A stretch of DNA of 64,000 nt from Micavibrio_A sp040381535 (GTDB lineage: Bacteria > Pseudomonadota > Alphaproteobacteria > Micavibrionales > Micavibrionaceae). The translations under genes and the position numbers were made by a program. Positions 1 through 8,010 of this stretch are shown here, in pieces (the stretch's first letter is position 1; each line of letters opens with the position of its first letter). The DNA lies in NCBI GenBank assembly GCA_040381535.1, contig JBEIHF010000002.1:1-64000 (forward strand), written 5' to 3'. The notes beneath the pieces were generated by a model. The model made no database searches. It had not been told where the DNA came from and saw only the letters and a program-made list of their open reading frames with translations.

Positions 1-172
1 TACGGGTGAATGCGAGCTGCCAAGCGGTACCGAGATGGTTATGCCTGGTGATAACGTGAAGATGACCGTTAAGCTCATCGCGCCTATCGCGATGGACCAA
101 GGTCTTCGCTTCGCTATCCGCGAAGGCGGCCGCACCGTCGGTGCAGGCGTCGTCGCTAAAATTATTGAGTAA
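1..172 (+). CDS. tuf: Elongation factor Tu, C-terminal end (partial)
   Basis: The last 56 codons of EF-Tu, the GTPase that delivers aminoacyl-tRNA to the ribosome; the 5' part lies outside the window. Reading from base 2, the residues match the end of EF-Tu domain 3, including MVMPGDNVKM, then RFAIREGGRTVGAGVV and a terminal KIIE before TAA. Position directly upstream of rpsJ is the standard arrangement at the start of the S10 operon. Confidence 0.97.
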   Translation, partial: TGECELPSGTEMVMPGDNVKMTVKLIAPIAMDQGLRFAIREGGRTVGAGVVAKIIE

Positions 173-201
173 TTAAAGAGAAAGAAAAAGGCAGCGAAAT
201 C

Positions 202-522
202 ATGGACAATCAAACCATTCGCATCAGACTGAAGGCGTTCGATCATCGTATCTTGGATCAATCCACGCACGAGATCGTAAACACGGCAAAACGCACGGGC
301 GCACAAGTTCGTGGTCCCGTTCCGCTGCCCACAAACATTAAATACTTCTCGGTTAACCGTTCCCCGCACGTCGATAAGAAGTCGCAGGAACAATTCGAGA
401 TGCGTACCCACAAGCGTTTGATCGACATCGTCGACCCAACGCCGCAAACCGTAGATGCTCTGATGAAGCTCGATCTCGCCGCCGGCGTGGATGTTGAGAT
501 CAAAATCGGCGCGGCTGCGTAA
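202..522 (+). CDS. rpsJ: 30S ribosomal protein S10
   Basis: Small-subunit head protein S10 (NusE), which also takes part in transcription antitermination with NusB. At 106 residues it is the usual length. It shows the conserved N-terminal IRIRLKAFDHRILDQS and the internal GPVPLPT loop that enters the ribosome head. It lies 29 bases after tuf and opens the S10 operon. No leader large enough to resemble the E. coli L4-controlled structure is present between tuf and rpsJ. Confidence 0.98.
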   Translation: MDNQTIRIRLKAFDHRILDQSTHEIVNTAKRTGAQVRGPVPLPTNIKYFSVNRSPHVDKKSQEQFEMRTHKRLIDIVDPTPQTVDALMKLDLAAGVDVEIKIGAAA

Positions 523-540
523 GGAATAAGGAAGAAGACA

Positions 541-1296
541 ATGAGAACCGGAGTAATCGCACGTAAAGAAGGGATGACCAGAATCTTCATGGAAGATGGT
601 CAACAAGTTCCCGTCACAGTGTTGAAGATCGACAACTGCCAAGTAGTCGGCATCATGAGCGAAGAGAAAAACGGATACGTTGCTGTTAAGCTCGGCGCAG
701 GCGATGCTAAAGTAAACCGCACGTCCAAAGCGATGCGCGGCGTATTTGCGGCAGCAAAAGTCAAACCAAAGAAAAAGATAGCGGAATTCCGCGTTGATCC
801 TGCAAACCTGCTTGAAGTAGGCGCAGAACTTTCTTGCGAACACTATGTCGCAGGTCAGTTCGTAGATGTTCAAGGCATCACGGTCGGTAAAGGTTTTGCC
901 GGCGCCATGAAACGCTGGAACTTTAAAGGCCACCGCGCTTCCCATGGTAACTCTGTTACACACCGTTCACACGGTTCAACGGGTCAGCGTCAAGATCCGG
1001 GTAAGGTTTTCAAAGGCAAGAAAATGGCCGGTCATATGGGTCATGAAACCATCACGACACAAAACCTGAAAGTTGCGGGCGTTGACCTCGAAGACAATCT
1101 GGTTCTGATTGCCGGCGCCGTTCCCGGTCCGGACAATGGTTGGGTTATCATCACGGATGCCGTGAAAAAGCCTGCTCATAAAGACGCGCCGCTTCCGGCA
1201 GGTCTGAAACAATCCGCTAAGTCTGCAAAAGCGGCTCCGGCAAAAGCTGAAGAAGCTTCAGCCGAAGCACCTGCAGAAGAAGCAAAAGGTGAATAG
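541..1296 (+). CDS. rplC: 50S ribosomal protein L3
   Basis: L3 nucleates 23S rRNA folding and reaches the peptidyl-transferase centre. The start MRTGVIARKEGMTRIF and the segment THRSHGSTGQRQDPGKVFKGKKMAGHMG are family hallmarks; the latter contains the Gln that PrmB methylates in relatives. At 251 residues it is longer than the ~210 of E. coli because about 30 residues rich in Ala, Lys and Glu are added at the C-terminus (roughly 218-251). Other ribosomal proteins here carry similar tails. rplD follows after two bases, so the pair is likely translationally coupled. Confidence 0.98.
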   Translation: MRTGVIARKEGMTRIFMEDGQQVPVTVLKIDNCQVVGIMSEEKNGYVAVKLGAGDAKVNRTSKAMRGVFAAAKVKPKKKIAEFRVDPANLLEVGAELSCEHYVAGQFVDVQGITVGKGFAGAMKRWNFKGHRASHGNSVTHRSHGSTGQRQDPGKVFKGKKMAGHMGHETITTQNLKVAGVDLEDNLVLIAGAVPGPDNGWVIITDAVKKPAHKDAPLPAGLKQSAKSAKAAPAKAEEASAEAPAEEAKGE

Positions 1297-1298
1297 TC

Positions 1299-1922
1299 AT
1301 GAAGATCGCAGTTAAAACACTTGATAACAAAGCCGCAGGCGACATTACGCTTGATGCTTCCGTATTCGGCGTTGAAATCCGCCCAGACGTTCTGCACCTG
1401 ATGGTTACATATCAGTTGGCAAAACGCCGCGGTGGTAACCATGCAACGCAAGGCCGTTCTGATGTTCACCGCACGGGTAAGAAACCGTTCAAACAAAAAG
1501 GCACGGGCTCCGCACGTGCAGGCGATCGTTCCCGCGTTATCGACCGCGGCGGTCAAGTTGCACACGGTCCGCAAGTTCGTAGCCATGCTACGGAACTGCC
1601 AAAAAAAGTGCGCCAGCTGGCCATGAGATCCGCTCTGTCTTCAAAAGCAAAAGAAGGTAAGCTTATCATCGTGGACACCCTGTCTCCGAAAGACCACAAA
1701 ACGAAGGCGATGGCAGAAGCATTCAAGGCAATGGGTTTTGAATCGGCGCTGATCGTCGGCGGCAAAGAAATCGATGCGAAATTCTCCCGCGCAACCAACA
1801 ATCTTCCTAAGATTGATGTTTTGCCCGTACAAGGAGCGAACGTATACGACATCCTGCGCCGTGACACTCTGGTCCTGACCAAAGATGCGGTTGCGGATCT
1901 GACAGAAAGATTGAAAGGCTAA
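1299..1922 (+). CDS. rplD: 50S ribosomal protein L4
   Basis: L4 binds 23S rRNA domain I and lines the exit tunnel; in enterobacteria it also represses the S10 operon. The 207-residue protein has the long extended loop (about residues 45-95) with RRGGNHATQGRSDVHRTGKKPFKQKGTGSAR, which is rich in Arg, Lys and Gly and typical of L4. It sits between rplC and rplW with gaps of only a few bases. Whether L4 autoregulates here cannot be told from the sequence. Confidence 0.98.
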   Translation: MKIAVKTLDNKAAGDITLDASVFGVEIRPDVLHLMVTYQLAKRRGGNHATQGRSDVHRTGKKPFKQKGTGSARAGDRSRVIDRGGQVAHGPQVRSHATELPKKVRQLAMRSALSSKAKEGKLIIVDTLSPKDHKTKAMAEAFKAMGFESALIVGGKEIDAKFSRATNNLPKIDVLPVQGANVYDILRRDTLVLTKDAVADLTERLKG

Positions 1923-1926
1923 GATA

Positions 1927-2247
1927 ATGGCAGCGAAGAAAAAAGAAGCAGCGAAAGTTGCAGAATGGATGTACGGTATTATCGCATCTCCGGTAGTGAC
2001 GGAAAAATCCACCATGGGTTCCGAGCACGGACAGGTAACCTTCAAGGTTCCGGTCAAGGCAACGAAGCCAGAAATAAAAGCCGCCGTCGAAGCGCTTTTC
2101 AAAGTGAAAGTGACGAAAGTCAACACGCTGATCAGCAAAGGTAAAACGAAAAGCTTTAAAGGCGTCCGCGCGTTCCGTTCGGATGTTAAAAAAGCCATCG
2201 TGAGCCTTGAAGAAGGTCAAACGATCGATGTTGGCAACGGTTTGTAA
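1927..2247 (+). CDS. rplW: 50S ribosomal protein L23
   Basis: L23 sits at the polypeptide exit and is the main docking site for trigger factor and SRP. The 106-residue protein shows the family pattern PVVTEKSTM near the start, then the FKVPVKATKPEIKAAVEALFKVKV core. The first 12 residues are a Lys/Ala-rich addition. It starts four bases after rplD within the S10 operon. Confidence 0.97.
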   Translation: MAAKKKEAAKVAEWMYGIIASPVVTEKSTMGSEHGQVTFKVPVKATKPEIKAAVEALFKVKVTKVNTLISKGKTKSFKGVRAFRSDVKKAIVSLEEGQTIDVGNGL

Positions 2248-2306
2248 GATATAACTGATAACTAATTATGGCTCTCCGCCGATAATGGAGAAAGGTGAAG
2301 AAGAAA

Positions 2307-3131
2307 ATGGCACTGAAACAATTTAGACCTATCACGCCCGGTACCCGTGGCCTGATCCTGATCGAAAGAGGCGGGTTGCACAAAGGTGCGCCTGAAAAAA
2401 CTCTGACCGAGGGCAAAAAGAAAACCGGCGGCCGTAATAACATGGGCCGTGTAACAGCATTCTGCCGCGGCGGTGGTCACAAACAGCGTTACCGCATCAT
2501 CGACTGGAAACGTAATAAATTCGATTTGCCCGCAACGGTCGAGCGTTTGGAATATGATCCGAACCGCACGGCGTTCATCGCGCTGATCTCCTATGCTGAC
2601 GGCGAAAAAGCTTACATCATTGCTCCACAACGTTTGCAAGCCGGTGACGTTGTCATCGCAGGCGAAAAGGCCGACATCAAACCCGGCAACGCTATGATGT
2701 TGAAATCCATGCCCGTTGGTACGATCATCCACAATATCGAGATGAAAATAGGCAAGGGCGCACAGCTTTGCCGTTCCGCAGGAACCTATGCTCAGTTGGT
2801 TGGTCGTGACCAAGGTTACGCACAGATCAAACTGGCTTCGGGCGAACTGCGTATCGTTCCTCAAGACTGCATGGCTACTGTTGGAGCGGTTTCGAATCCC
2901 GACCACATGAACCAGAACTTCGGTAAAGCAGGTCGTCAGCGTTGGAAGGGCAAACGTCCTTCGGTTCGCGGCGTTGCCATGAACCCGATCGACCACCCGC
3001 ACGGCGGCGGCGAAGGCCGTACCTCCGGTGGTCGTAACCCCGTTACGCCTTGGGGTAAACCGACCAAGGGTGCAAAAACACGTAAAAACAAAAAGACGGA
3101 TAAATTCATTATCCGCCGCAAGAAGAAATAA
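2307..3131 (+). CDS. rplB: 50S ribosomal protein L2
   Basis: L2 is a primary 23S rRNA binder required for subunit association and peptidyl transfer. I place the start at the ATG at 2307 (protein begins MALKQFRPITPGTRG, 274 residues, the usual length) rather than the upstream GTG at 2295: GGAGAAAGG lies a suitable distance upstream. Family hallmarks include GRNNMGRVTAFCRGGGHKQRYR and MNPIDHPHGGGEGRTSGGR near the C-terminus, which carries the conserved functional His. It is separated from rplW by about 60 bases. Confidence 0.97.
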   Translation: MALKQFRPITPGTRGLILIERGGLHKGAPEKTLTEGKKKTGGRNNMGRVTAFCRGGGHKQRYRIIDWKRNKFDLPATVERLEYDPNRTAFIALISYADGEKAYIIAPQRLQAGDVVIAGEKADIKPGNAMMLKSMPVGTIIHNIEMKIGKGAQLCRSAGTYAQLVGRDQGYAQIKLASGELRIVPQDCMATVGAVSNPDHMNQNFGKAGRQRWKGKRPSVRGVAMNPIDHPHGGGEGRTSGGRNPVTPWGKPTKGAKTRKNKKTDKFIIRRKKK

Positions 3132-3143
3132 GGAGCTGATTTT

Positions 3144-3461
3144 ATGGCACGTTCACTTTGGAAAGGTCCTTTTATTGACCGCCACCTTCTTAAAAAGGTG
3201 GAAGCTGCCCGTCAATCTGGCAAACATGCGATCATTCAAACATGGTCGCGTCGCTCGACGATTCTGCCCCAGATGATGGGTCTGACATTCGGCGTTCATA
3301 ACGGCAAAAAATTTATTCCGGTCGTCGTATCCGACCAGATGATCGGTCACAAACTCGGTGAATTCGCACCAACACGCGAATTCAAGGGTCACTCCGGCGG
3401 CGATAAGAAGGCATCTTCGACCTCTTCCGCTCCTGCCGCAGCACCTGCCGCGAAGAAATAA
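3144..3461 (+). CDS. rpsS: 30S ribosomal protein S19
   Basis: S19 forms the S13-S19 pair in the head of the small subunit. Conserved ARSLWKGPF start and the HNGKKFIPVVVSDQMIGHKLGEFAPTREFKGH stretch identify it. The family is usually about 92 residues; this one has 105 because of an 18-residue Ser/Ala/Pro tail ending AAKK. A strong AAGGAG ribosome site precedes the start, and rplV follows 18 bases later. Confidence 0.97.
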   Translation: MARSLWKGPFIDRHLLKKVEAARQSGKHAIIQTWSRRSTILPQMMGLTFGVHNGKKFIPVVVSDQMIGHKLGEFAPTREFKGHSGGDKKASSTSSAPAAAPAAKK

Positions 3462-3479
3462 GGAAGTAAGAGGCTTATT

Positions 3480-3977
3480 ATGGGACAACAAGCAAACGAA
3501 AGACGCGTAAAGGATAACGAAGCCATGGCAATGGCCAAGTTCTTGCGCACCAGCCCGGGCAAATTAAATCTGGTTGCCGCTATGATCCGTGGCAAGGCAG
3601 CAGGCAAAGCGCTCGTCGATCTGGAATTCTCCAATCGCCGCATCGCCAAGGATGTTCGCAAAGTTCTTGCATCCGCTGTGGCTAACGCAGAAAACAACCA
3701 CAACCTCGATGTTGACAAGCTGGTCGTTGCAGAAGCTTACGTTGGTAAGTCGGTGAAGATGAAACGCTTCTCCGCACGTGCCCGTGGCCGCGCCGCCCCG
3801 ATCGAAAAACACTTCTCGCGTCTAACGATTGTCGTACGCGAAGGCGAAGCGACAGCAACGCCGAAACAAAGAAAAGCTGCAGCAGCGAAAGCCGTACCTA
3901 AAGAAGCAGCGAAAAAAGAAACAACCAAAAAACCGGCCGCAAAGAAAAAGGCTGAAACCAAGCAGGACAAGGCATAA
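3480..3977 (+). CDS. rplV: 50S ribosomal protein L22 with Lys/Ala-rich C-terminal tail
   Basis: L22 reaches into the exit tunnel with its long beta-hairpin. The core, residues about 15-125, shows LRTSPGKLNLVAAMIRGK and the loop MKRFSARARGRAAPIEK seen in all L22 proteins. The usual length is about 110-130 residues. Here roughly 40 more residues rich in Lys and Ala (about 125-165) are added, resembling an H1-like basic tail. Gene order rpsS-rplV-rpsC is canonical. Confidence 0.96.
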   Translation: MGQQANERRVKDNEAMAMAKFLRTSPGKLNLVAAMIRGKAAGKALVDLEFSNRRIAKDVRKVLASAVANAENNHNLDVDKLVVAEAYVGKSVKMKRFSARARGRAAPIEKHFSRLTIVVREGEATATPKQRKAAAAKAVPKEAAKKETTKKPAAKKKAETKQDKA

Positions 3978-3991
3978 GGAGCTTTAGAACT

Positions 3992-4681
3992 ATGGGTCAA
4001 AAAGTAAATCCAATCGGTCTGCGTCTCGGTATCAACCGCACATGGGACTCCCGCTGGTTCGATGACCGCAAATACGCGGACAAACTGGTACAGGATTTGG
4101 AACTGCGCAAATATGTGCAGGAACGTCTGAAAGCAGCTGGCATCTCGAAAGTGATTGTCGAACGCGCTGCAAAAAACACGAAGGTGACTGTTTACACGGC
4201 ACGCCCTGGCGTCATCATCGGCAAAAAAGGCGCCGATATCGAAAAACTGCGTAAGGATTTGTCCGCGCGCGCAGGTTCTGAAGTAGCCTTGAACATCGTT
4301 GAAATCCGCAAGCCGGAAATCGATGCTCAACTAGTTTCTGAAGGCGTTTGCCAACAGCTCGAGCGCCGCGTTTCTTTCCGTCGTGCCATGAAGCGTGCTG
4401 TTCAGTCGGCTCAGCGTCTGGGCGGTCAAGGTATTCGTATCAACGTATCGGGTCGTCTCGGCGGTACCGACATCGCACGTACCGAATGGTACCGCGAAGG
4501 TCGCGTTCCTTTGCACACGCTACGCGCTGATATGGATTACGGCTTCTCCGAAGCTTTGACGACCTATGGCATCATCGGCGTGAAGGTTTGGATCTACAAA
4601 GGCGACATAATGGCGCACGATCCTTCGGCTCGCGACAAACGTATGGGCGAGAACACGGGTGCACCCCGTCAAAATTCCTAA
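3992..4681 (+). CDS. rpsC: 30S ribosomal protein S3
   Basis: S3 is part of the mRNA entry channel and its helicase activity. The 229-residue protein begins MGQKVNPIGLRLGINRTWDSRWF. It contains the KH-type RNA-binding signature PGVIIGKKGADIEKLRKDL and the later GRLGGTDIARTEWYREGRVPLHTLRA, both diagnostic. It is followed by an unusual gap of about 206 bases before rplP, where most bacteria have overlapping or adjacent genes. Confidence 0.98.
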   Translation: MGQKVNPIGLRLGINRTWDSRWFDDRKYADKLVQDLELRKYVQERLKAAGISKVIVERAAKNTKVTVYTARPGVIIGKKGADIEKLRKDLSARAGSEVALNIVEIRKPEIDAQLVSEGVCQQLERRVSFRRAMKRAVQSAQRLGGQGIRINVSGRLGGTDIARTEWYREGRVPLHTLRADMDYGFSEALTTYGIIGVKVWIYKGDIMAHDPSARDKRMGENTGAPRQNS

Positions 4682-4887
4682 TCTTTTCAAGGGATTAGAT
4701 TTGGGCCTGTTTCTTTGAAAAAGGCCCAAAAAAACTCTGGTAATAAAAGTTAAATGGCGATATAGTCCGGCCGAATTTGTAAAAATCTCCGGACACTATT
4801 GTCGGAATGAAACATATAGAGACTGAAACCAAAGGGTTTTAAGTCTATGTGAATGAAAATTTTTTATGTCGAAGCGGAAGTTGGAAC
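4682..4887 (+). promoter_or_regulatory. Structured intergenic gap inside the S10 operon
   Basis: No gene is visible in these 206 bases. Two inverted repeats stand out: a perfect 9-bp stem (4700-4708 with 4722-4730, TTTGGGCCT/AGGCCCAAA) and a 6-bp stem (4765-4770 with 4789-4794, GTCCGG/CCGGAC). Neither has a T-run after it on the + strand, so a simple terminator for rpsC is unlikely. An internal leader, processing site or control element for rplP and downstream genes is possible; this is inference. Confidence 0.45.
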
Positions 4888-5301
4888 ATGCTGCAACCTA
4901 AGAAAACGAAATTCAGAAAAGCCCACAAGGGCCGCATCCATGGCGAAGCAAAAGGCGGCTCCTCGCTTGCTTTTGGCGCATTTGGTTTGAAAGCCATGAA
5001 GCCCGAGCGTATTACGGCGCGTCAGATCGAAGCAGCACGTCGCTGCATCGCGCGTCACATGAAACGCCAAGGTAAAGTGTGGATCCGTGTATTCCCGGAT
5101 GTTCCTGTTTCTAAGAAACCGCTCGAAGTGCGTATGGGTTCTGGTAAAGGTAACCCCGAATTTTGGGTCTGCCGCGTTAAACCCGGCCGTATCCTTTTCG
5201 AACTGGATGGCGTATCGAAAGATCTGGCACGCGAAGCCCTTGAACTGGCAGCAGCCAAACTACCGATGGCGACGAAGTTCGTTGCCCGTATCGGCGAATA
5301 A
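4888..5301 (+). CDS. rplP: 50S ribosomal protein L16
   Basis: L16 sits near the A-site and helps place tRNA. The 137-residue protein starts MLQPKKTKFRKAHKGRIHG at the ATG at 4888, preceded by GGAAG; a longer in-frame start at 4849 would add 13 residues not found in the family. It also shows ITARQIEAARRCIARHMKR and the VRMGSGKGNPEFWVCRVKPGR region. First gene after the odd gap that splits the operon. Confidence 0.97.
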   Translation: MLQPKKTKFRKAHKGRIHGEAKGGSSLAFGAFGLKAMKPERITARQIEAARRCIARHMKRQGKVWIRVFPDVPVSKKPLEVRMGSGKGNPEFWVCRVKPGRILFELDGVSKDLAREALELAAAKLPMATKFVARIGE

Positions 5302-5320
5302 TTGAAAAGGTAGTAAAACA

Positions 5321-5581
5321 ATGGCAAAAGCAAAAGCTGAAGACCTGAAAACGAAAACCGCAGATGAACTGCAAAAATCGCTCATGGATGCCCGCAAGGA
5401 GCAATTCAATGCGAAACTGCAGCGCGCCGCCGGCCAGATGGGAAACACGGCATCCTTGCGTGCACAACGCCGCAACATCGCCCGCATCAAAACATTTATG
5501 AACGCAAAAGCCGAAGGCAAAACGCAAGCAGCAAAGCCCGCGAAAAAAGCACCGGCAAAAAAAGCAGCAGTCAAGGCGTAA
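5321..5581 (+). CDS. rpmC: 50S ribosomal protein L29
   Basis: L29 lies at the exit tunnel beside L23. The two-helix hairpin core, about residues 1-65, has the LMDARKEQFNAKLQRAAGQMGNTASLR pattern and the ARIKT motif typical of L29. The last ~20 residues are an extra Lys/Ala/Pro tail, giving 86 residues against the usual ~65. It lies between rplP and rpsQ as in other bacteria. Confidence 0.95.
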   Translation: MAKAKAEDLKTKTADELQKSLMDARKEQFNAKLQRAAGQMGNTASLRAQRRNIARIKTFMNAKAEGKTQAAKPAKKAPAKKAAVKA

Positions 5582-5593
5582 GGAGAAGAGCAC

Positions 5594-5950
5594 ATGCCAC
5601 GTCGCGTATTGGAAGGAACTGTAGTAAGCACCAAGATGAACAAAACGGTTACCGTTTTGGTCGAACGCCGCTACATCCACCCAGTTTACAAAAAATACCT
5701 GAAGCGCACGGACAAATATGCCGCACACGATGAGAACAACGTCGCCAAAGAAGGCGAAAAAGTTCAGATCATCGAATGCGCGCCTATCTCCAAGCGCAAA
5801 AGCTGGATCCTGATTATGGACGGCAAAGAACAAGGTCCTGTAGAGGGCGAAAAAAAGCCGGCTCCTGAAAAGAAAGCTGCAGCGCCTAAAAAAGAAAAAG
5901 TAGCAGCCGCCCCGAAAAAGCCTGCAGCGAAAAAAGCCGCCAAGGCGTAA
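5594..5950 (+). CDS. rpsQ: 30S ribosomal protein S17 with basic C-terminal tail
   Basis: S17 is a primary 16S rRNA binder. The OB-fold core (about residues 1-80) contains GTVVSTKMNKTVTVLVERR, HPVYKKYLKRTDKYAAHDE and the IIECAPISKRKSW motif. A further ~35 residues rich in Lys, Ala and Pro are appended, so the protein is 118 residues long against the usual 80-90. It starts 12 bases after rpmC with an AAGGAG site. Confidence 0.96.
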   Translation: MPRRVLEGTVVSTKMNKTVTVLVERRYIHPVYKKYLKRTDKYAAHDENNVAKEGEKVQIIECAPISKRKSWILIMDGKEQGPVEGEKKPAPEKKAAAPKKEKVAAAPKKPAAKKAAKA

Positions 5951-5984
5951 CAAGTTAGAAGAAAGCAAATAAGGATTTAAAACT

Positions 5985-6353
5985 ATGATCCAGATGCAAT
6001 CCAATATGGAAGTAGCCGATAACTCCGGTGCACGTCGCGTAGAGTGCATTAAAGTTCTCGGCGGTTCCCACCGTCGCACTGCCAACATTGGCGATGTCGT
6101 CGTTGTTTCGATCAAGGATGCAATTCCGCGCGGTCGTGTAAAGAAAGGCGATGTGCGTAAAGCCGTCATCGTTCGTTCCAAACACGGTTTGAACCGCTCG
6201 AACGGCGAAAAAATCCGCTTTGACACGAATGCATGCGTTCTGATTACGCCCCAAGGCGAGCCGATCGGCACACGTATCTTCGGACCCGTTACCCGCGAAC
6301 TGCGTGGTAAGGGCTACATGAAAATTATCTCGCTCGCTGGAGAGGTGCTCTAA
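5985..6353 (+). CDS. rplN: 50S ribosomal protein L14
   Basis: L14 forms an intersubunit bridge and is the target of the silencing factor RsfS. At 122 residues it has the usual length, with MIQMQSNMEVADNSGARRVECIKVLGG at the N-terminus and GPVTRELRGKGYMKIISLAGEVL at the end, both near-invariant. Its stop codon TAATG overlaps the rplX start, so translation of the two is probably coupled. Confidence 0.98.
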   Translation: MIQMQSNMEVADNSGARRVECIKVLGGSHRRTANIGDVVVVSIKDAIPRGRVKKGDVRKAVIVRSKHGLNRSNGEKIRFDTNACVLITPQGEPIGTRIFGPVTRELRGKGYMKIISLAGEVL

Positions 6354-6673
6354 TGGCCAACGCGAAAATGAAAATCAAAAAGGGTGACCAAGTTGTCGTC
6401 ATCACCGGTAAAGACAAAGGCAAGAAGGGCGAAGTCCTCCGCGCTATCCCGACCGAACAACGTGTTGTCGTTTCCGGTATCAATGTTGTGAAAAAACACA
6501 CGAAACCTTCGCAGTTCGCTGCCGGCGGTATCGAAGACAAGGAACTTTCGCTTCACGTTTCCAACGTGGCTCTGATGGATCCGAAAAAAGGCACCGCTAC
6601 CCGCATCGGCTTTAAAACGCTGAAGGATGGCAAAAAAGTGCGCGTCGCCAAAAAATCCGGCGAAACGCTCTAA
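6353..6673 (+). CDS. rplX: 50S ribosomal protein L24
   Basis: L24 is an assembly initiator that binds the 5' end of 23S rRNA. The 106-residue protein has the KOW motif KGDQVVVITGKDKGKKGEVL near its start and the SNVALMDPKKGTATRIGFK segment. Its ATG overlaps the rplN stop by one base. A consensus AAGGAGG directly after the stop serves rplE. Confidence 0.97.
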   Translation: MANAKMKIKKGDQVVVITGKDKGKKGEVLRAIPTEQRVVVSGINVVKKHTKPSQFAAGGIEDKELSLHVSNVALMDPKKGTATRIGFKTLKDGKKVRVAKKSGETL

Positions 6674-6682
6674 GGAGGATAG

Positions 6683-7252
6683 ATGACAATGGCAAAAGCA
6701 GAGAAAAAAGAACTGCCCCGTTTTCAAGCCCGCTATGAAGCGAAGCTGAAGGCCGCTTTGAAAGAGAAATACGGTATTCAAAACGAATACGCTGTTCCAA
6801 AACTGGACAAGATCGTAATCAACATGGGCGTTGGTGCCGCTGTTACGGACCGTAAGGCCGTTGAACAGGCCGCCGCTGAACTCGCGCTGATCGCAGGTCA
6901 AAAGCCGGTTATCACGAAAGCAAAAAAATCCAACGCGTCCTTCAAGGTTCGCGAACAAATGGATATTGGTTGCAAAGTAACTTTGCGCCGCGAAAAAATG
7001 TATGAATTTCTGGATCGTCTGGTCACGATCGCTCTGCCCCGTATCCGCGACTTCCGCGGCATCAACGGCAAAAGCTTCGATGGCCGTGGCAACTATGCGT
7101 TCGGTTTGAAAGAACACATCGTATTCCCGGAAATCGAGTATGACAAAGTGGCCGCGGTTCGCGGTATGGACATTATCATCTGCACGACAGCTGCAAATGA
7201 TGAACAAGCAAAAGAATTGCTCCGCGGCTTCGACATGCCGTTTCGCAATTAG
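6683..7252 (+). CDS. rplE: 50S ribosomal protein L5
   Basis: L5 carries 5S rRNA into the central protuberance. The 189-residue protein shows VPKLDKIVINMGVG, ITKAKKSNASFKVREQM, IGCKVTLR and the RDFRGINGKSFDGRGNYAFGLKEH region, all hallmarks of L5. Two in-frame ATGs, at 6683 and 6689, lie 4 and 10 bases after AAGGAGG; either could be used, changing the protein by two residues. Confidence 0.97.
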   Translation: MTMAKAEKKELPRFQARYEAKLKAALKEKYGIQNEYAVPKLDKIVINMGVGAAVTDRKAVEQAAAELALIAGQKPVITKAKKSNASFKVREQMDIGCKVTLRREKMYEFLDRLVTIALPRIRDFRGINGKSFDGRGNYAFGLKEHIVFPEIEYDKVAAVRGMDIIICTTAANDEQAKELLRGFDMPFRN

Positions 7253-7275
7253 TATTAGTAAGGAAGAACACACAC

Positions 7276-7581
7276 ATGGCAAAAGCGAGTGCAGTAAACA
7301 GAGACCTTAAGCGTCGCAAGCTCTTTAAGAGCCTTGGCAACAAGCGTGCGAAGCTGAAGGCGATCATCGCAAACAAGCAAGCCCCGATGGAAGAGCGCTT
7401 TTCCGCCGTCCTCAAGCTCGCCGAAATGCCGCGTAACTCGGCCAAGAACCGTCAGCGTAACCGCTGCGCCCTGACCGGTCGTCCTCGCGCCGTGTTCCGC
7501 AAATTCCGCCTGTCGCGTATTGCAGTCCGTAACCTTGCGTCCCGTGGCGAATTGCCCGGTGTAACGAAATCCAGCTGGTAA
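7276..7581 (+). CDS. rpsN: 30S ribosomal protein S14
   Basis: S14 is needed for assembly of the small-subunit head. This is the long, zinc-free form (101 residues, no CxxC pairs), as in most Proteobacteria. The C-terminal NRCALTGRPRAVFRKFRLSRIAVRNLASRGELPGVTKSSW block is nearly invariant across the class. Spaced 23 bases from rplE and 13 bases before rpsH. Confidence 0.97.
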   Translation: MAKASAVNRDLKRRKLFKSLGNKRAKLKAIIANKQAPMEERFSAVLKLAEMPRNSAKNRQRNRCALTGRPRAVFRKFRLSRIAVRNLASRGELPGVTKSSW

Positions 7582-7594
7582 GGGAGAAGAAGAT

Positions 7595-7993
7595 ATGTCC
7601 ATGAATGATCCCCTCAGCGATATGCTGACACGTATCAGAAACGGTCAACAAGCCCGTAAGGCGACGATTACCGTTCTGTACTCTAAACTGCATGAATCCG
7701 TTTGCGCGGTTTTGCAGGATGAAGGTTTTATCCGCGGTTACAAAACCGTTGATCTTGGCAGCAACAAAAAAGAAATTACGGTTGAGTTGAAATACGATGC
7801 CGGCCAACCGGTTATCAAAGAACTGAAGCGTATTTCCAAACCGGGTCGCCGTATCTACGCGCAGATCAAAGGTCTGGGCCAATTCTATAATGGTCTTGGC
7901 ATTAAAATTCTGTCCACCCCACAGGGCGTGATGGCTGACCACAAGGCGAAAGCCGCGAATGTGGGCGGCGAAGTCCTGTGTCAGGTGTTCTAA
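7595..7993 (+). CDS. rpsH: 30S ribosomal protein S8
   Basis: S8 is a primary binder of the central domain of 16S rRNA; in E. coli it represses the spc operon through the rplE region. The 132-residue protein begins NDPLSDMLTRIRNGQQARK and ends with the conserved LSTPQGVMADHKAKAANVGGEVLCQVF. Whether a matching regulatory hairpin lies near rplE cannot be decided by eye. Confidence 0.97.
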   Translation: MSMNDPLSDMLTRIRNGQQARKATITVLYSKLHESVCAVLQDEGFIRGYKTVDLGSNKKEITVELKYDAGQPVIKELKRISKPGRRIYAQIKGLGQFYNGLGIKILSTPQGVMADHKAKAANVGGEVLCQVF

Positions 7994-8010
7994 GAGAAGG
8001 AATATAGAGC

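Noticed and set aside
2262..3002. A 246-codon open frame on the - strand across rplB.
   Set aside because: It is antisense to a certain ribosomal protein gene, has no ribosome site or family likeness, and reflects codon bias.
4700..4730. A terminator for rpsC inside the S10 operon.
   Set aside because: The 9-bp stem is followed by A, not T, on the + strand, so it does not meet the Rho-independent pattern.
5177..7282. Long - strand open frames across rplP-rpsQ-rplN and rplE.
   Set aside because: They lie antisense to strongly conserved ribosomal genes and have Phe/Arg/Cys-rich, low-complexity translations.
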